The position numbers and the translations under genes were made by a program. A DNA stretch of 64,000 nucleotides from Candidatus Gastranaerophilales bacterium (GTDB lineage: Bacteria > Cyanobacteriota > Vampirovibrionia > Gastranaerophilales > Gastranaerophilaceae), in NCBI GenBank assembly GCA_944325085.1, contig CALUYT010000032.1:1-64000 (forward strand). The letters are read 5' to 3'. This document shows, one piece after another, positions 17,685 through 26,061 of this stretch. Numbering within the stretch: position 1 is the stretch's first letter; every line of letters begins with the position of its first letter. The notes below the pieces were generated by a model that made no database searches, had not been told where the DNA came from, and saw only the letters and a program-made list of their open reading frames with translations.

Positions 17685-18339
17685 AAATTTCCTCTAAATA
17701 TATTTTAGCCAACGCCATATCTGATTTTGTCGTTACTTTTATATTTCTATAATCACCATCAACAATATAAACAGACTGCCCCAAAGCCTCAACCATACCT
17801 GCATCATCAGTAAAACTTTGATTAATAAATTTATCATGAGCTCTTTTAATTAAGCTATATTCAAAAGCTTGTGGAGTTTGAGTGTTATATAACTTAGAAC
17901 GATCAATTGTGCGTATAATTTTCCCATCACAATCAACTTCTTTTATTGTATCAACAGTTTTAGTCATGACTGAAACAGCTTTTCTATCAACAACTGCATT
18001 CATTACATCTTTTAAAATATTTAAAGTAATCATAGGTCTTGCACCATCATGAATTAAAACGAAATCACAATCAATAACTTTCAATCCATTATATACAGAA
18101 GCCTGCCTTGTATCTCCGCCTTCTACAATTTTTATATTTTTATAACCTTTAAAAATCTGTTCAATATCAGAAATAATAGCTAAATTTGCACAGATTACAA
18201 TTTGTTCAACCTCAGCATTAACAAAAGCATCAACCGTATATTTGATAATTTCAATTCCATTAATTTTTTCAAGCAGTTTATTAGTATTACCAAACCTTGA
18301 AGATGTACCACCAGCTGTAATTATTGCTCCAAATTTCAT
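17674..18339 (-). CDS. ispD: 2-C-methyl-D-erythritol 4-phosphate cytidylyltransferase
   Basis: A 221-residue enzyme transferring CMP from CTP to MEP in the non-mevalonate isoprenoid pathway. The N-terminal nucleotide loop is AGGTSSRFG, followed by LIHDGARPMI at about residue 100 and the C-terminal FTDDAGMVEA. Length is normal. It lies six bases after thiL. ispF of the same pathway is separate at 31438 and the prenyl synthase at 14753 uses its product. Confidence 0.96.
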   Translation of the reverse strand: MKFGAIITAGGTSSRFGNTNKLLEKINGIEIIKYTVDAFVNAEVEQIVICANLAIISDIEQIFKGYKNIKIVEGGDTRQASVYNGLKVIDCDFVLIHDGARPMITLNILKDVMNAVVDRKAVSVMTKTVDTIKEVDCDGKIIRTIDRSKLYNTQTPQAFEYSLIKRAHDKFINQSFTDDAGMVEALGQSVYIVDGDYRNIKVTTKSDMALAKIYLEEIYGK

Positions 18340-18345
18340 AATATA

Positions 18346-19260
18346 TTACCCCTTAACAAAATGATTAAAAATTTTATTTTCAATATCAGACTTAGACAAA
18401 TGAAATCTATTACCATTCATTTTCAAATCAACACCCAAACCCTCTTTAACTTCACCAATAACAAATCCAAAATCAACTAAACCCTTTGGAACAACAGCTA
18501 CAAGCTGATAATCTTCACCACCATATAAAATCAAATCTTGCCAATTTTGAAAACGACTAATTTTATTATCATACGGAATTTTATCAAAATCTATTTCTAA
18601 TAAAACATTACTCTCATTCGCAATTGCTGAAAGCGCGTCCATTAAACCATCAGAAGTATCCATCATTGCATAATCACAAGGAACATTTTGCGCAATTTTT
18701 TTACCAAATTCAACCTGCGCTACAGGTTCTAAATGTGCTTTAATAAAATCACTCTCTACATTTTGTCCACTTAATAATAACTCTAATCCCGCAGCAGAAG
18801 AACCATGATTTCCGGAAACAATAACATCATAACCGACTTTAGCATTTTTTCTTGATGAAATTTTTCTCTTACCAACAGCCCCAATAGCACATACTGAAAT
18901 AAAAATTTTATCACCGCCTGTAATATCTCCACCAACTATTTTTATATCTTCTCCACAAGCAGATTTTGCACCTTTATAAAATTCTTTTATAAAATCATCA
19001 TCAACATCAGCAGGCATAGATAAAGCAATCGTTAAATATTTAGGCTCAGCTCCACTTGCCGCAACATCTGAAACATTCACCATAACAGATTTATAACCCA
19101 ATTGATAAGGTGAAATATATTTCATAGAAAAATGAACATCTTCAACCAAACTATCTTGAGTTACAACAATTCCCAAATCTTCAAGAAATGCACAATCATC
19201 TCCAATATATTCAGAATTTGAAATTTGTTTAATTATTGATATAAAATCTTTTTCTTTCAT
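18346..19260 (-). CDS. thiL: Thiamine-monophosphate kinase
   Basis: A 304-residue PurM-like kinase making thiamine diphosphate from thiamine phosphate. Motifs: IGDDCAFL at about residue 19, DSLVEDVHFS, NVSDVAASGAEP, GGDITGGD and GNHGSSAAGLELL. The C-terminal LYGGEDYQL is typical. It is seven bases downstream of the GGDEF/HD gene and six bases upstream of ispD, forming one operon. No TPP riboswitch is visible in front of this unit. Confidence 0.95.
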   Translation of the reverse strand: MKEKDFISIIKQISNSEYIGDDCAFLEDLGIVVTQDSLVEDVHFSMKYISPYQLGYKSVMVNVSDVAASGAEPKYLTIALSMPADVDDDFIKEFYKGAKSACGEDIKIVGGDITGGDKIFISVCAIGAVGKRKISSRKNAKVGYDVIVSGNHGSSAAGLELLLSGQNVESDFIKAHLEPVAQVEFGKKIAQNVPCDYAMMDTSDGLMDALSAIANESNVLLEIDFDKIPYDNKISRFQNWQDLILYGGEDYQLVAVVPKGLVDFGFVIGEVKEGLGVDLKMNGNRFHLSKSDIENKIFNHFVKG

Positions 19261-19267
19261 AACACAA

Positions 19268-21172
19268 TTAAACTATATCATGCTCAATTAATGAAATAAA
19301 TTCTCTTACAAGATTTTCATTCCATTTTTTACCCATATCAGTCTTTATAATTTCTAAAGCATCTTTTCCTGATAATTTTGCACGATAAGGACGCTGTTCA
19401 ATTAATGCAAAATATTCATCAATAATAAGAATAATTTGAGAAGTTAAAGGAATAGCCTCTTTTGAAATTTTATTCGGATATCCTGAACCATCCCAATTTT
19501 CATGGTGATGTTCTATAATTGGTAAAACATCTTGAATATAAGATATTGGTTTTAAAATATCTCTAGCAGCAATAATTGGATGATTTTTTATAGTTTCTCT
19601 TTCTTCATCAGTTAAAGGGGTAGCTTTCTGTAACAAATCAGAAGGAAGCATTAAATTACCAATATCATACAATAATACTGCAACCCTAAGATTATCAATA
19701 TCTTCTTTAGGTAAATCAAATCTTTTTGCCAAACTAACTGCCATCTGGACTTTCTTTTTAATAATGCCGGAAGTATGCATTGGATTATATATTTTTGTAA
19801 GCATATCAGCAACTGTATATAAAGCTTCTTTTGAGACTTCATCCTTATTAGTTGCCTTCAATTTTTGGCATAATTCTTTAGATAAATGTTTGGCTTTTGG
19901 TATTCTATTTTTAGATAAAATATCAATAAATGTATTAACTGCAATTTCTTGCCAATAAGTTTCAGAAATTGGTTTGGCCAATGTAACTCTATTACGTCCT
20001 TCACGTTTAGAAGTGTACATTGCTTGATCTGTTAATTCTAAAAGTTCTTCTACATTTTCACTATGTTCAAAATATGTAGCAACACCTAAACTTCCAGTAA
20101 TATGACCAACAGTATCAATTTCAGCATTTTCAATTGATTTACGAATTCTCTCTGCAGCAATCATTGCACCTTCTGAATTGATACCAGGCAATAAAACATT
20201 AAATTCTTCCCCGCCAATACGGGCAGAAACATCGACAGATCTGGCATTTGCTTTTAACACTTCAGCGATAGTCTTAATAGCTAAATCACCGTAAGAATGA
20301 CCGTATGTATCATTGATTTTTTTCAAATAATCTAAATCAATACCGATAATTGAAAAAGGTTGTTTTTGACGCTTAGCACGTTGAACTTCCTTTTCAAGAG
20401 CCTCTTCAAAGTAACGTCTATTGTACAATCCTGTTAAAGCATCAGTTACAGCTTGCTCTCGAACAGCTTGGAACAAATCTGCTATTGTTATTGCCATCTC
20501 GATTTGTTTAGCAAATAATCCTAAAAAATCCATTTCTGCACTTGCAAGTTCTTCTCTTGCAGAAAATACACAAAACCAACCAAATTCTTTTTTCTGAGCA
20601 ACTAAAGGAACAACAATAACAGAACGAATTGGTTGATTTGATAAAATTTTAGAAACAATTTCTTTAGATAAATCTGGCAAAACAGCTTCCAAAGACAAAT
20701 CAATAGACTTTGTTTGTATAATTGTTCTTTGTCTCATCGTATCAGCAAAAACACTTTCACTAGCATAATTCAAACGTCTTGTTTGAATACCAGGAGGACC
20801 AATAAGACTGTTTAATCTATCAATTAAGGCATCATTTGATTGAGCCAAAATTCGCATAAATTCGCCATCTTCATCTGTACATTTTTTGATAATTACACAA
20901 TGCATATACCCAAGTTCACCTTGAGTACTATTAACAATTGCTTCTAACACATTTTCCAAAGGAGTAGAAGAATTCATCATATCCCATATATGCTGAAGCG
21001 TAAACATACGTTTGTTTGCATCATTTAACTCTTCCGTACGTTCTGCGATTTCTTTTTCAAGTTCAAGATTTCGTTCATAAATTTCTAAATAGTCACGTTT
21101 TTCATGGTAGATGTTATGTTCTACCTCAGAAACTTTACGCGTAACTTCTTTGAACTTATCAAATAACCCCAT
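19268..21172 (-). CDS. Coiled-coil/GAF/GGDEF protein with degenerate HD-GYP
   Basis: A 634-residue signalling protein. Residues about 1-60 form a coiled coil, about 65-235 look like GAF, and a GGDEF domain has the intact GGEEF at 320-324 with the usual ALTGLYNRRYFEE entry. The last 190 residues match HD-GYP. GYP is kept at 564-566 and HHEN is present, but the metal-binding HD is Tyr502-Asp503 in LLYDIGN, and the following Lys is Asn. It is therefore probably a diguanylate cyclase whose phosphodiesterase part is only regulatory. The active counterpart may be the protein at 6258. Start is ATG with weak ribosome site. First gene of the thiL-ispD unit. Confidence 0.88.
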   Translation of the reverse strand: MGLFDKFKEVTRKVSEVEHNIYHEKRDYLEIYERNLELEKEIAERTEELNDANKRMFTLQHIWDMMNSSTPLENVLEAIVNSTQGELGYMHCVIIKKCTDEDGEFMRILAQSNDALIDRLNSLIGPPGIQTRRLNYASESVFADTMRQRTIIQTKSIDLSLEAVLPDLSKEIVSKILSNQPIRSVIVVPLVAQKKEFGWFCVFSAREELASAEMDFLGLFAKQIEMAITIADLFQAVREQAVTDALTGLYNRRYFEEALEKEVQRAKRQKQPFSIIGIDLDYLKKINDTYGHSYGDLAIKTIAEVLKANARSVDVSARIGGEEFNVLLPGINSEGAMIAAERIRKSIENAEIDTVGHITGSLGVATYFEHSENVEELLELTDQAMYTSKREGRNRVTLAKPISETYWQEIAVNTFIDILSKNRIPKAKHLSKELCQKLKATNKDEVSKEALYTVADMLTKIYNPMHTSGIIKKKVQMAVSLAKRFDLPKEDIDNLRVAVLLYDIGNLMLPSDLLQKATPLTDEERETIKNHPIIAARDILKPISYIQDVLPIIEHHHENWDGSGYPNKISKEAIPLTSQIILIIDEYFALIEQRPYRAKLSGKDALEIIKTDMGKKWNENLVREFISLIEHDIV

Positions 21173-21222
21173 AAAATCCTTTTATGTTTAATTACAGGCA
21201 AATTAATTATACAACTTTTTAA

Positions 21223-22269
21223 TTAAAATATCAAGCTATCAATAACTTTGAGAACTTCACGCGGATTTGGGAAATTAGTACAAGCATCAATATTCTTTTT
21301 CAAATGACATTTTCTTTTAAAACAAGGCTGACAAGGTAATCCCTCACCACCTAAAGCAACATATTTTGAAGCATCACCATAAGGAGCTAAAACATCTTTT
21401 GGAGTACATGTAAAAATAGTTATAACAGCAGGTTTACCAGTTGCCCAAGCTAAATGTGCACTGCCACTATCAGGTGCCATTACAAGATTTGCTCTTGAAA
21501 AAACTTCCATTAATTCCATAATATCTGTTTTCCCTGCTAAATTTAAGAATTTACCGCCACCAATATATTCAATAAGTTCATTATCATTTGGTCCCCCGGT
21601 AAATACAATATTGCATTTATCTGCAATTCCATCAACTACAGCTTTCCAATTATCTTTATTCCAATGTTTATTTTTCCAAGTAGTTGCAGGAGCTATGACT
21701 ACTAATGGCTTATCCATATCTAAGCCCATTAAAAGTTCATCAACTTTTTTGATTTGTTCTTCCGTTCTTGGAGGCAAAGAAACTTTTATCTTTTCCGGTT
21801 TTACACCAAGATAATTAGCATATCTTAAATAATTTAAAACTATTGGAGAATCAGGGGCATAAGATATATCATCAATCCACTCATTACCACCTAATATTGC
21901 CATTTCTCTAGCTTCTTTTGATATAATTCTTCTTTTTGCTCCACAAAATAACATCCAATAAAGACTCTTTAACATCATCTGAGAGTCTATTGCAATATCA
22001 AATTTCTCAGCACGGATTTGTTTTAATATAGCTAAATATTCTTTAAAACTTTCAATAGAAAAACCACGTTTTTTCCATTTTTGAATAGGAACTAAAATAG
22101 CTTTATCTACACAAGGATTATTTTCAACAACTTGTATTCCTTTTTCTGATACAAGCCAAGTAACTTCATAACCGGCATCTTTTAATGCATTTGCTAATGG
22201 TACATTAAAAATAACATCACCTAAAGATGATAATTTTATAAGTAAAAGTTTTTGTTTTTTATTATCCAT
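21223..22269 (-). CDS. Glycosyltransferase family 9 (heptosyltransferase-like)
   Basis: A 348-residue GT-B enzyme of the WaaC/WaaF type that adds heptose or a related sugar to the lipopolysaccharide core at the inner membrane face. Visible motifs are LIKLSSLGDVIFNVPLANAL at the N-terminus, APATTWKNKHW, FTGGPND and APDSGSAHLAWATGKP for nucleotide-sugar binding. The C-terminal Cys cluster (CQPCFKRKC) is common in this subfamily. Its presence supports an outer membrane with LPS. It is separated from neighbours by about 50 bases on each side. Confidence 0.9.
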   Translation of the reverse strand: MDNKKQKLLLIKLSSLGDVIFNVPLANALKDAGYEVTWLVSEKGIQVVENNPCVDKAILVPIQKWKKRGFSIESFKEYLAILKQIRAEKFDIAIDSQMMLKSLYWMLFCGAKRRIISKEAREMAILGGNEWIDDISYAPDSPIVLNYLRYANYLGVKPEKIKVSLPPRTEEQIKKVDELLMGLDMDKPLVVIAPATTWKNKHWNKDNWKAVVDGIADKCNIVFTGGPNDNELIEYIGGGKFLNLAGKTDIMELMEVFSRANLVMAPDSGSAHLAWATGKPAVITIFTCTPKDVLAPYGDASKYVALGGEGLPCQPCFKRKCHLKKNIDACTNFPNPREVLKVIDSLIF

Positions 22270-22326
22270 GCGTCAATCCTTAGTCAACATATCAATTATA
22301 TTTCAAAAGTATAATTTCGTCTATTG

Positions 22327-22851
22327 TTAAATCTTTTTTAAAAAAGTTATATATTTATCACCATATTTTTTTTGTTTAATAACTTCAAAATCCATAAAAT
22401 CAACATCTACAACATGTTCTAAAATAACAATCCCTGAGGCAATTTTAGATATTGCATTGAGGGAATTTTCATAAACTTTTGAAAAATATGGAGGGTCAAT
22501 ATATATAATATCAAAATTTTCAGACAAACTTTGACAAACTTTTAAACTATCACCTAATATTAAATTTATATCATTATCCTTTTCAAATTTTTTAAAATTA
22601 GATTTTATTACATTATACACTTTTCTATTTTTTTCAATAGAAACAACTTTAAAAAAACCTCTTGATAAAGCTTCTAACCCCATAATTCCTGAACCGGCAT
22701 ACATATCCAAAAAACTTGCACCATCAAAATCTAACATTGATTGCAAAGTATTAAAAACACTCATTCTAACTTTTGATAAAGTAGGACGAGTTATAGACTC
22801 ATCAGGAGCTGTAATTTTTTGCCCTTTATATTTACCTGCCGTTATATTCAT
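22327..22851 (-). CDS. rsmD: 16S rRNA (guanine966-N2)-methyltransferase
   Basis: A 174-residue Rossmann methyltransferase that modifies G966 of 16S rRNA during 30S assembly. Motifs: ITAGKYKGQKI at the start, RPTLSKVRMSVFNTL, the SAM loop LDMYAGSGIMGLEALSRG at about 45-62 and the catalytic DPPY in YIDPPYFSKVY near residue 120. Length is normal for the family. It lies downstream of tpiA, separated by a terminator. Confidence 0.93.
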   Translation of the reverse strand: MNITAGKYKGQKITAPDESITRPTLSKVRMSVFNTLQSMLDFDGASFLDMYAGSGIMGLEALSRGFFKVVSIEKNRKVYNVIKSNFKKFEKDNDINLILGDSLKVCQSLSENFDIIYIDPPYFSKVYENSLNAISKIASGIVILEHVVDVDFMDFEVIKQKKYGDKYITFLKKI

Positions 22852-22867
22852 ATTTATAATTTAACAT

Positions 22868-22899
22868 GAAAAAAACCTGAGTATATAACCCAGGTTTTC
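22868..22899 (-). terminator. Terminator after tpiA
   Basis: On the minus strand AAAACCTG (from 22898 to 22891) pairs with CAGGTTTT (22879 to 22872) and is followed by a T run. It lies 30 bases after the tpiA stop. Confidence 0.85.
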
Positions 22900-22929
22900 T
22901 TCGACTGTCAATCAAAACTTATTTAAAAA

Positions 22930-23727
22930 CTACTTAACAGCAACTTTCATAGTTTTTTCAATAATTTCGTTAAAGCTATCAGCTTTTAATGAAGCTCCAC
23001 CAATTAAAGCACCATCAATATCAGATTTTGACATTTGTTCTTCAATTGTTGAAGGTTTTACAGATCCACCGTATAAAATTCTAATAGCATCAGCTGCAGC
23101 TGCACCAGCAACTTCAGCAACAACGCCACGAATCATTTTGATAACTCTGTTAGCTTCATCTGCATCACAAGATTTGCCAGTACCAATAGCCCAAATTGGT
23201 TCGTATGCGATAACTGATTTAGCTACATCTTCTGCTGAAATTCCATCTAAAGCAGCTCTAATTTGAGATGCTATATGAGAATCAGTAACACCAGCTTCTC
23301 TTTGTTCTAAAGTTTCACCACAGCAGATGATTGGAATTAAACCACCAGCCAAGATAGCTTTAGCTTTTTTGTTAATCATTTCATCTGTTTCAGAAAAATA
23401 TTGTCTTCTTTCTGAATGTCCAATAATTACAAATGAACAACCAGCATCTTTTAACATTTCAACAGAAATTTCACCAGTATAAGCACCTGATGATTCCCAA
23501 TGACAATTTTGTCCTGCAACATATAATTTAGATCCTTCACAACCGCAGTTACAAGGAATTTCTGCAACTTGATTTAATGAAGTAAATACAGGAGCAATTA
23601 CAACTGTAGGTAATTGAGGTGCATTAAATTTATCTACAAAAGATTTGATACCTTCATATAAAGCTTTAGCTTCACCTTGAAGAAGGTTCATTTTCCAGTT
23701 TCCTGCAATAATTGGTTTTCTTGACAT
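22930..23727 (-). CDS. tpiA: Triose-phosphate isomerase
   Basis: A 265-residue TIM-barrel enzyme converting dihydroxyacetone phosphate and glyceraldehyde 3-phosphate. Motifs: GNWKMN with the substrate Lys, IGHSERRQYF with the electrophilic His, AYEPIWAIGTGK with the catalytic Glu and loop 6, and YGGSVKP. It carries a Cys-rich insertion near residue 55 (CNCGCEG). AAGGAG precedes the start. It has its own terminator, so it is probably monocistronic. Codon use is less extreme in AT than its neighbours, consistent with high expression. Confidence 0.97.
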   Translation of the reverse strand: MSRKPIIAGNWKMNLLQGEAKALYEGIKSFVDKFNAPQLPTVVIAPVFTSLNQVAEIPCNCGCEGSKLYVAGQNCHWESSGAYTGEISVEMLKDAGCSFVIIGHSERRQYFSETDEMINKKAKAILAGGLIPIICCGETLEQREAGVTDSHIASQIRAALDGISAEDVAKSVIAYEPIWAIGTGKSCDADEANRVIKMIRGVVAEVAGAAAADAIRILYGGSVKPSTIEEQMSKSDIDGALIGGASLKADSFNEIIEKTMKVAVK

Positions 23728-23801
23728 AATACAATCTCCTTTAATAGTACCACTTACACGTGGTATTTTATATTAAAAAAGATTTCAGTGCAAGAAAAAC
23801 C

Positions 23802-24500
23802 TTAATAGGTCATTTGCCAACCATCTTCTATAACTTTATTCAAGCAACCGGCTGCAGCGCTATATAATCCTTCATCAGCATTCCTTTTACCACAATTTTC
23901 AGAATCTTCACCGTATGAACCTAGCTCATTAGAACCGCTTGAATAATCTGAGATACTTCCGTCTTCTTTGATATCCATAGAAAAGACATCACGACCTACC
24001 ATATTAGGTTCATCTAAACCATTAACATCTACAACAACACTTGTAACATGATTTCCTGTATTATGTGTCATACAAATAGTTACACCATTAGTTGTTTGAA
24101 TACAATAACCTGACAATGTTTTTCCTAAATTAGTTCCGCTTAATGACTTATAATTTGCAGGGAAACATATATCATGCTTTGATTCGCCTCCATCATCAGC
24201 TTGACAATTACTTTTTGCAACATTAAAATAATTATTTAATAAATAACAAGGACCAGTCTTACAATTCTCTGAATCATTATCTTGAGCTATACCAGCAGAT
24301 GTTGCATAATAATTATTAGCATTCTCATCATTAATTATAGCGTGTGCTGCATCATAAATTTGATTATAAGTTTTTTTCAATTGAGTAACATAAACTTTCT
24401 TTTTATAATTAGACACAACTGCAGGAATTGTTAATGCAGCAATAGTACCAACAATTCCTAAAGTAATTAAAACTTCTGATAATGTAAAACCTTTCTTCAT
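23802..24500 (-). CDS. Type IV prepilin-like protein 1
   Basis: A 232-residue protein with a class III leader: KKG is cut before FTLSEVLITLGIVGTI, with Glu at position +5, followed by a hydrophobic helix. The rest is a Cys-rich globular domain carrying the shared segment VDVNGLDEPNMVGRDVF and DGSISDY, ending WQMTY. It should be processed by PilD and assembled into, or act as minor pilin of, a type IV pilus or type II secretion pseudopilus. Last of three tandem genes (gap 11 bases). Confidence 0.87.
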   Translation of the reverse strand: MKKGFTLSEVLITLGIVGTIAALTIPAVVSNYKKKVYVTQLKKTYNQIYDAAHAIINDENANNYYATSAGIAQDNDSENCKTGPCYLLNNYFNVAKSNCQADDGGESKHDICFPANYKSLSGTNLGKTLSGYCIQTTNGVTICMTHNTGNHVTSVVVDVNGLDEPNMVGRDVFSMDIKEDGSISDYSSGSNELGSYGEDSENCGKRNADEGLYSAAAGCLNKVIEDGWQMTY

Positions 24501-24511
24501 GTCAATATCCT

Positions 24512-25210
24512 CTAGTATTCCATTTTCCAGCCGGCATCAATAATAGAATTTAAACAACCACATGAAGTAGTATATACATTAGTACCATTACGATTGTTAC
24601 AATCCTCTGCGTTACAACCAAAATTATTATCTGCACAATTACTGTTATAATCAGAAATAGAACCATCTTTATGTATGTCCATAGCAAAAACATCACGACC
24701 TACAATATTTGGTTCTGCTTGACCATTAACGTCAACAGCAATGCTCATACATTTATTAGGAGCTGCAACATATTTACCACATATAGAAGCACCACTTGCA
24801 GTTTGAATACAATAGTCGTTTTCATCAAATCCACCAGCATTAGCACCGCTAATTTTTTGGTAAGAACCTACAGCAGTACCTGCAACGCAACTATCATCAC
24901 CAGTTACACAATCTTTTTTAACAGATTTAAAATATTTAGTTAAAAAGTAACCAATACCAGCAGTACAAGTTTGTCCATCTGTACTACATGCATTTGCTTG
25001 ACCAGCAGTTGTTTCATAAAAATTATCAACATGCTCATCGTTCATAACAGCAGTTGCAGCATCAGAAATTTGAGCATAAACCTTTTCTAATTGCGCCGTA
25101 TATAATCTATTTTTGTAATTTTTCATAACAGCCGGTATTGTTAAAACTGCAACAATACCTACAATTCCAAGGGTTATTAAAACTTCTGCTAAAGTAAAGC
25201 CTTTTTTCAT
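24512..25210 (-). CDS. Type IV prepilin-like protein 2
   Basis: A 232-residue close paralog of the downstream gene. Leader KKG before FTLAEVLITLGIVGIV with Glu+5, then LTIPAVMKNYKNRLYTAQLEK. The C-terminal domain has at least ten cysteines and the shared VDVNGQAEPNIVGRDVFAMD, DGSISDY and WKMEY ending. An ATATATTCC leader separates it from the third paralog by 15 bases. Cys richness suggests disulfide stabilisation outside the cell. Confidence 0.87.
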   Translation of the reverse strand: MKKGFTLAEVLITLGIVGIVAVLTIPAVMKNYKNRLYTAQLEKVYAQISDAATAVMNDEHVDNFYETTAGQANACSTDGQTCTAGIGYFLTKYFKSVKKDCVTGDDSCVAGTAVGSYQKISGANAGGFDENDYCIQTASGASICGKYVAAPNKCMSIAVDVNGQAEPNIVGRDVFAMDIHKDGSISDYNSNCADNNFGCNAEDCNNRNGTNVYTTSCGCLNSIIDAGWKMEY

Positions 25211-25225
25211 ATATATTCCTTCCGT

Positions 25226-25891
25226 TTAATATTTCATTTCCCAGTTATCTTCCATAATTCGGCTTAAACAACCTGTACCATCATTTGAATATGTTACAGT
25301 ATCTTCACCTTCTTTTTTAAGACCACAAGAATATGCATCATTTGGATCGTATAATTTATTTGTTTTTTTATCGATATAAATTGTAAATAAATCTCTACCG
25401 GCAAGATTAGGAGCTGCCTGATTATTTACATCAACCAAAAATGCACAATATGGATCTGCATTATCACAAACAAAATATATTGCTTCACCACCAGCAAGCT
25501 TTGCAATTCCAGCGTTTCGAACAATCGCAATTAGAGTGTTCTCATTACTTTGAATAGCTTTATATGAATTTGCAAAAGGGCTAGTTCCGGAAAACTTAAC
25601 TGTCTTAAAATATTTATTCACAAATTCTTGCTGATATGATTTGTTAGTAGCAGGATTAATTTCTGGACGCACGTACATTGTTTGATAAAAATATGAAACA
25701 TTACTATCAGTACAAGCTTGGTTAACAGCGTTTGTCAACATTTCATAAGCTTTTTTCAATCCTGTAGCATACAATTTTTTATGATAATCTTCTAAAAACC
25801 CAGGTAAAACAAGTGTAGCAATTATACCAATAATAGCAACTGTAACTAATAATTCACCAATTGTAAGGGCTTTTCTCATACTCTTAATCAT
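25226..25891 (-). CDS. Type IV prepilin-like protein 3 (divergent)
   Basis: A 221-residue member of the same trio with a less typical leader: RKA precedes LTIGELLVTVAIIGII, so Ala replaces Gly at -1, but Glu+5 is kept. The C-terminal part keeps VDVNNQAAPNLAGRDLF and WEMKY but lacks DGSISDY. First gene of the operon. The start could be the Met at residue 5 instead. The Ala at -1 is tolerated by some prepilin peptidases but is unusual. Confidence 0.82.
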   Translation of the reverse strand: MIKSMRKALTIGELLVTVAIIGIIATLVLPGFLEDYHKKLYATGLKKAYEMLTNAVNQACTDSNVSYFYQTMYVRPEINPATNKSYQQEFVNKYFKTVKFSGTSPFANSYKAIQSNENTLIAIVRNAGIAKLAGGEAIYFVCDNADPYCAFLVDVNNQAAPNLAGRDLFTIYIDKKTNKLYDPNDAYSCGLKKEGEDTVTYSNDGTGCLSRIMEDNWEMKY

Positions 25892-25974
25892 CCTGTTTTA
25901 ATACGTATATACAAATTATACAACTTTTTATAAGTCTTTTCAAGTCTAAGATAAAATCAAGAATGAAAGCAAAA

Positions 25975-26045
25975 CAAACGAGAACCCCCTCTCAAAGATT
26001 GTCGGAATGACGTATTTCCCCGCACTTCAAGAAAGGGTTCAAACT
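25975..26045. repeat. Imperfect inverted repeat between genes
   Basis: GAGAACCCCCTCTC near 25980-25994 and GAAAGGGTTC near 26032-26041 form an imperfect inverted repeat with a GC-richer middle (GTCGGAATGACG). This stands out against the AT-rich background. It may be a terminator for the R3H gene or a dispersed repeat; only one copy is in this window. Confidence 0.35.
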
Positions 26046-26061
26046 TGTTATATATAAGCAT

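Noticed and set aside
18346-23727. TPP or c-di-GMP riboswitch in front of thiL or the GGDEF genes
   Set aside because: The gaps are too short or lack the conserved core sequences.
24671-24943. Plus-strand 90-codon frame inside prepilin 2
   Set aside because: It is antisense to a conserved Cys-rich pilin and of Thr/Asn low complexity.
26030-26045. GGGTTCAAAC resembling a tRNA T-loop
   Set aside because: No acceptor, D or anticodon arm can be built around it; no tRNA was found in the window.
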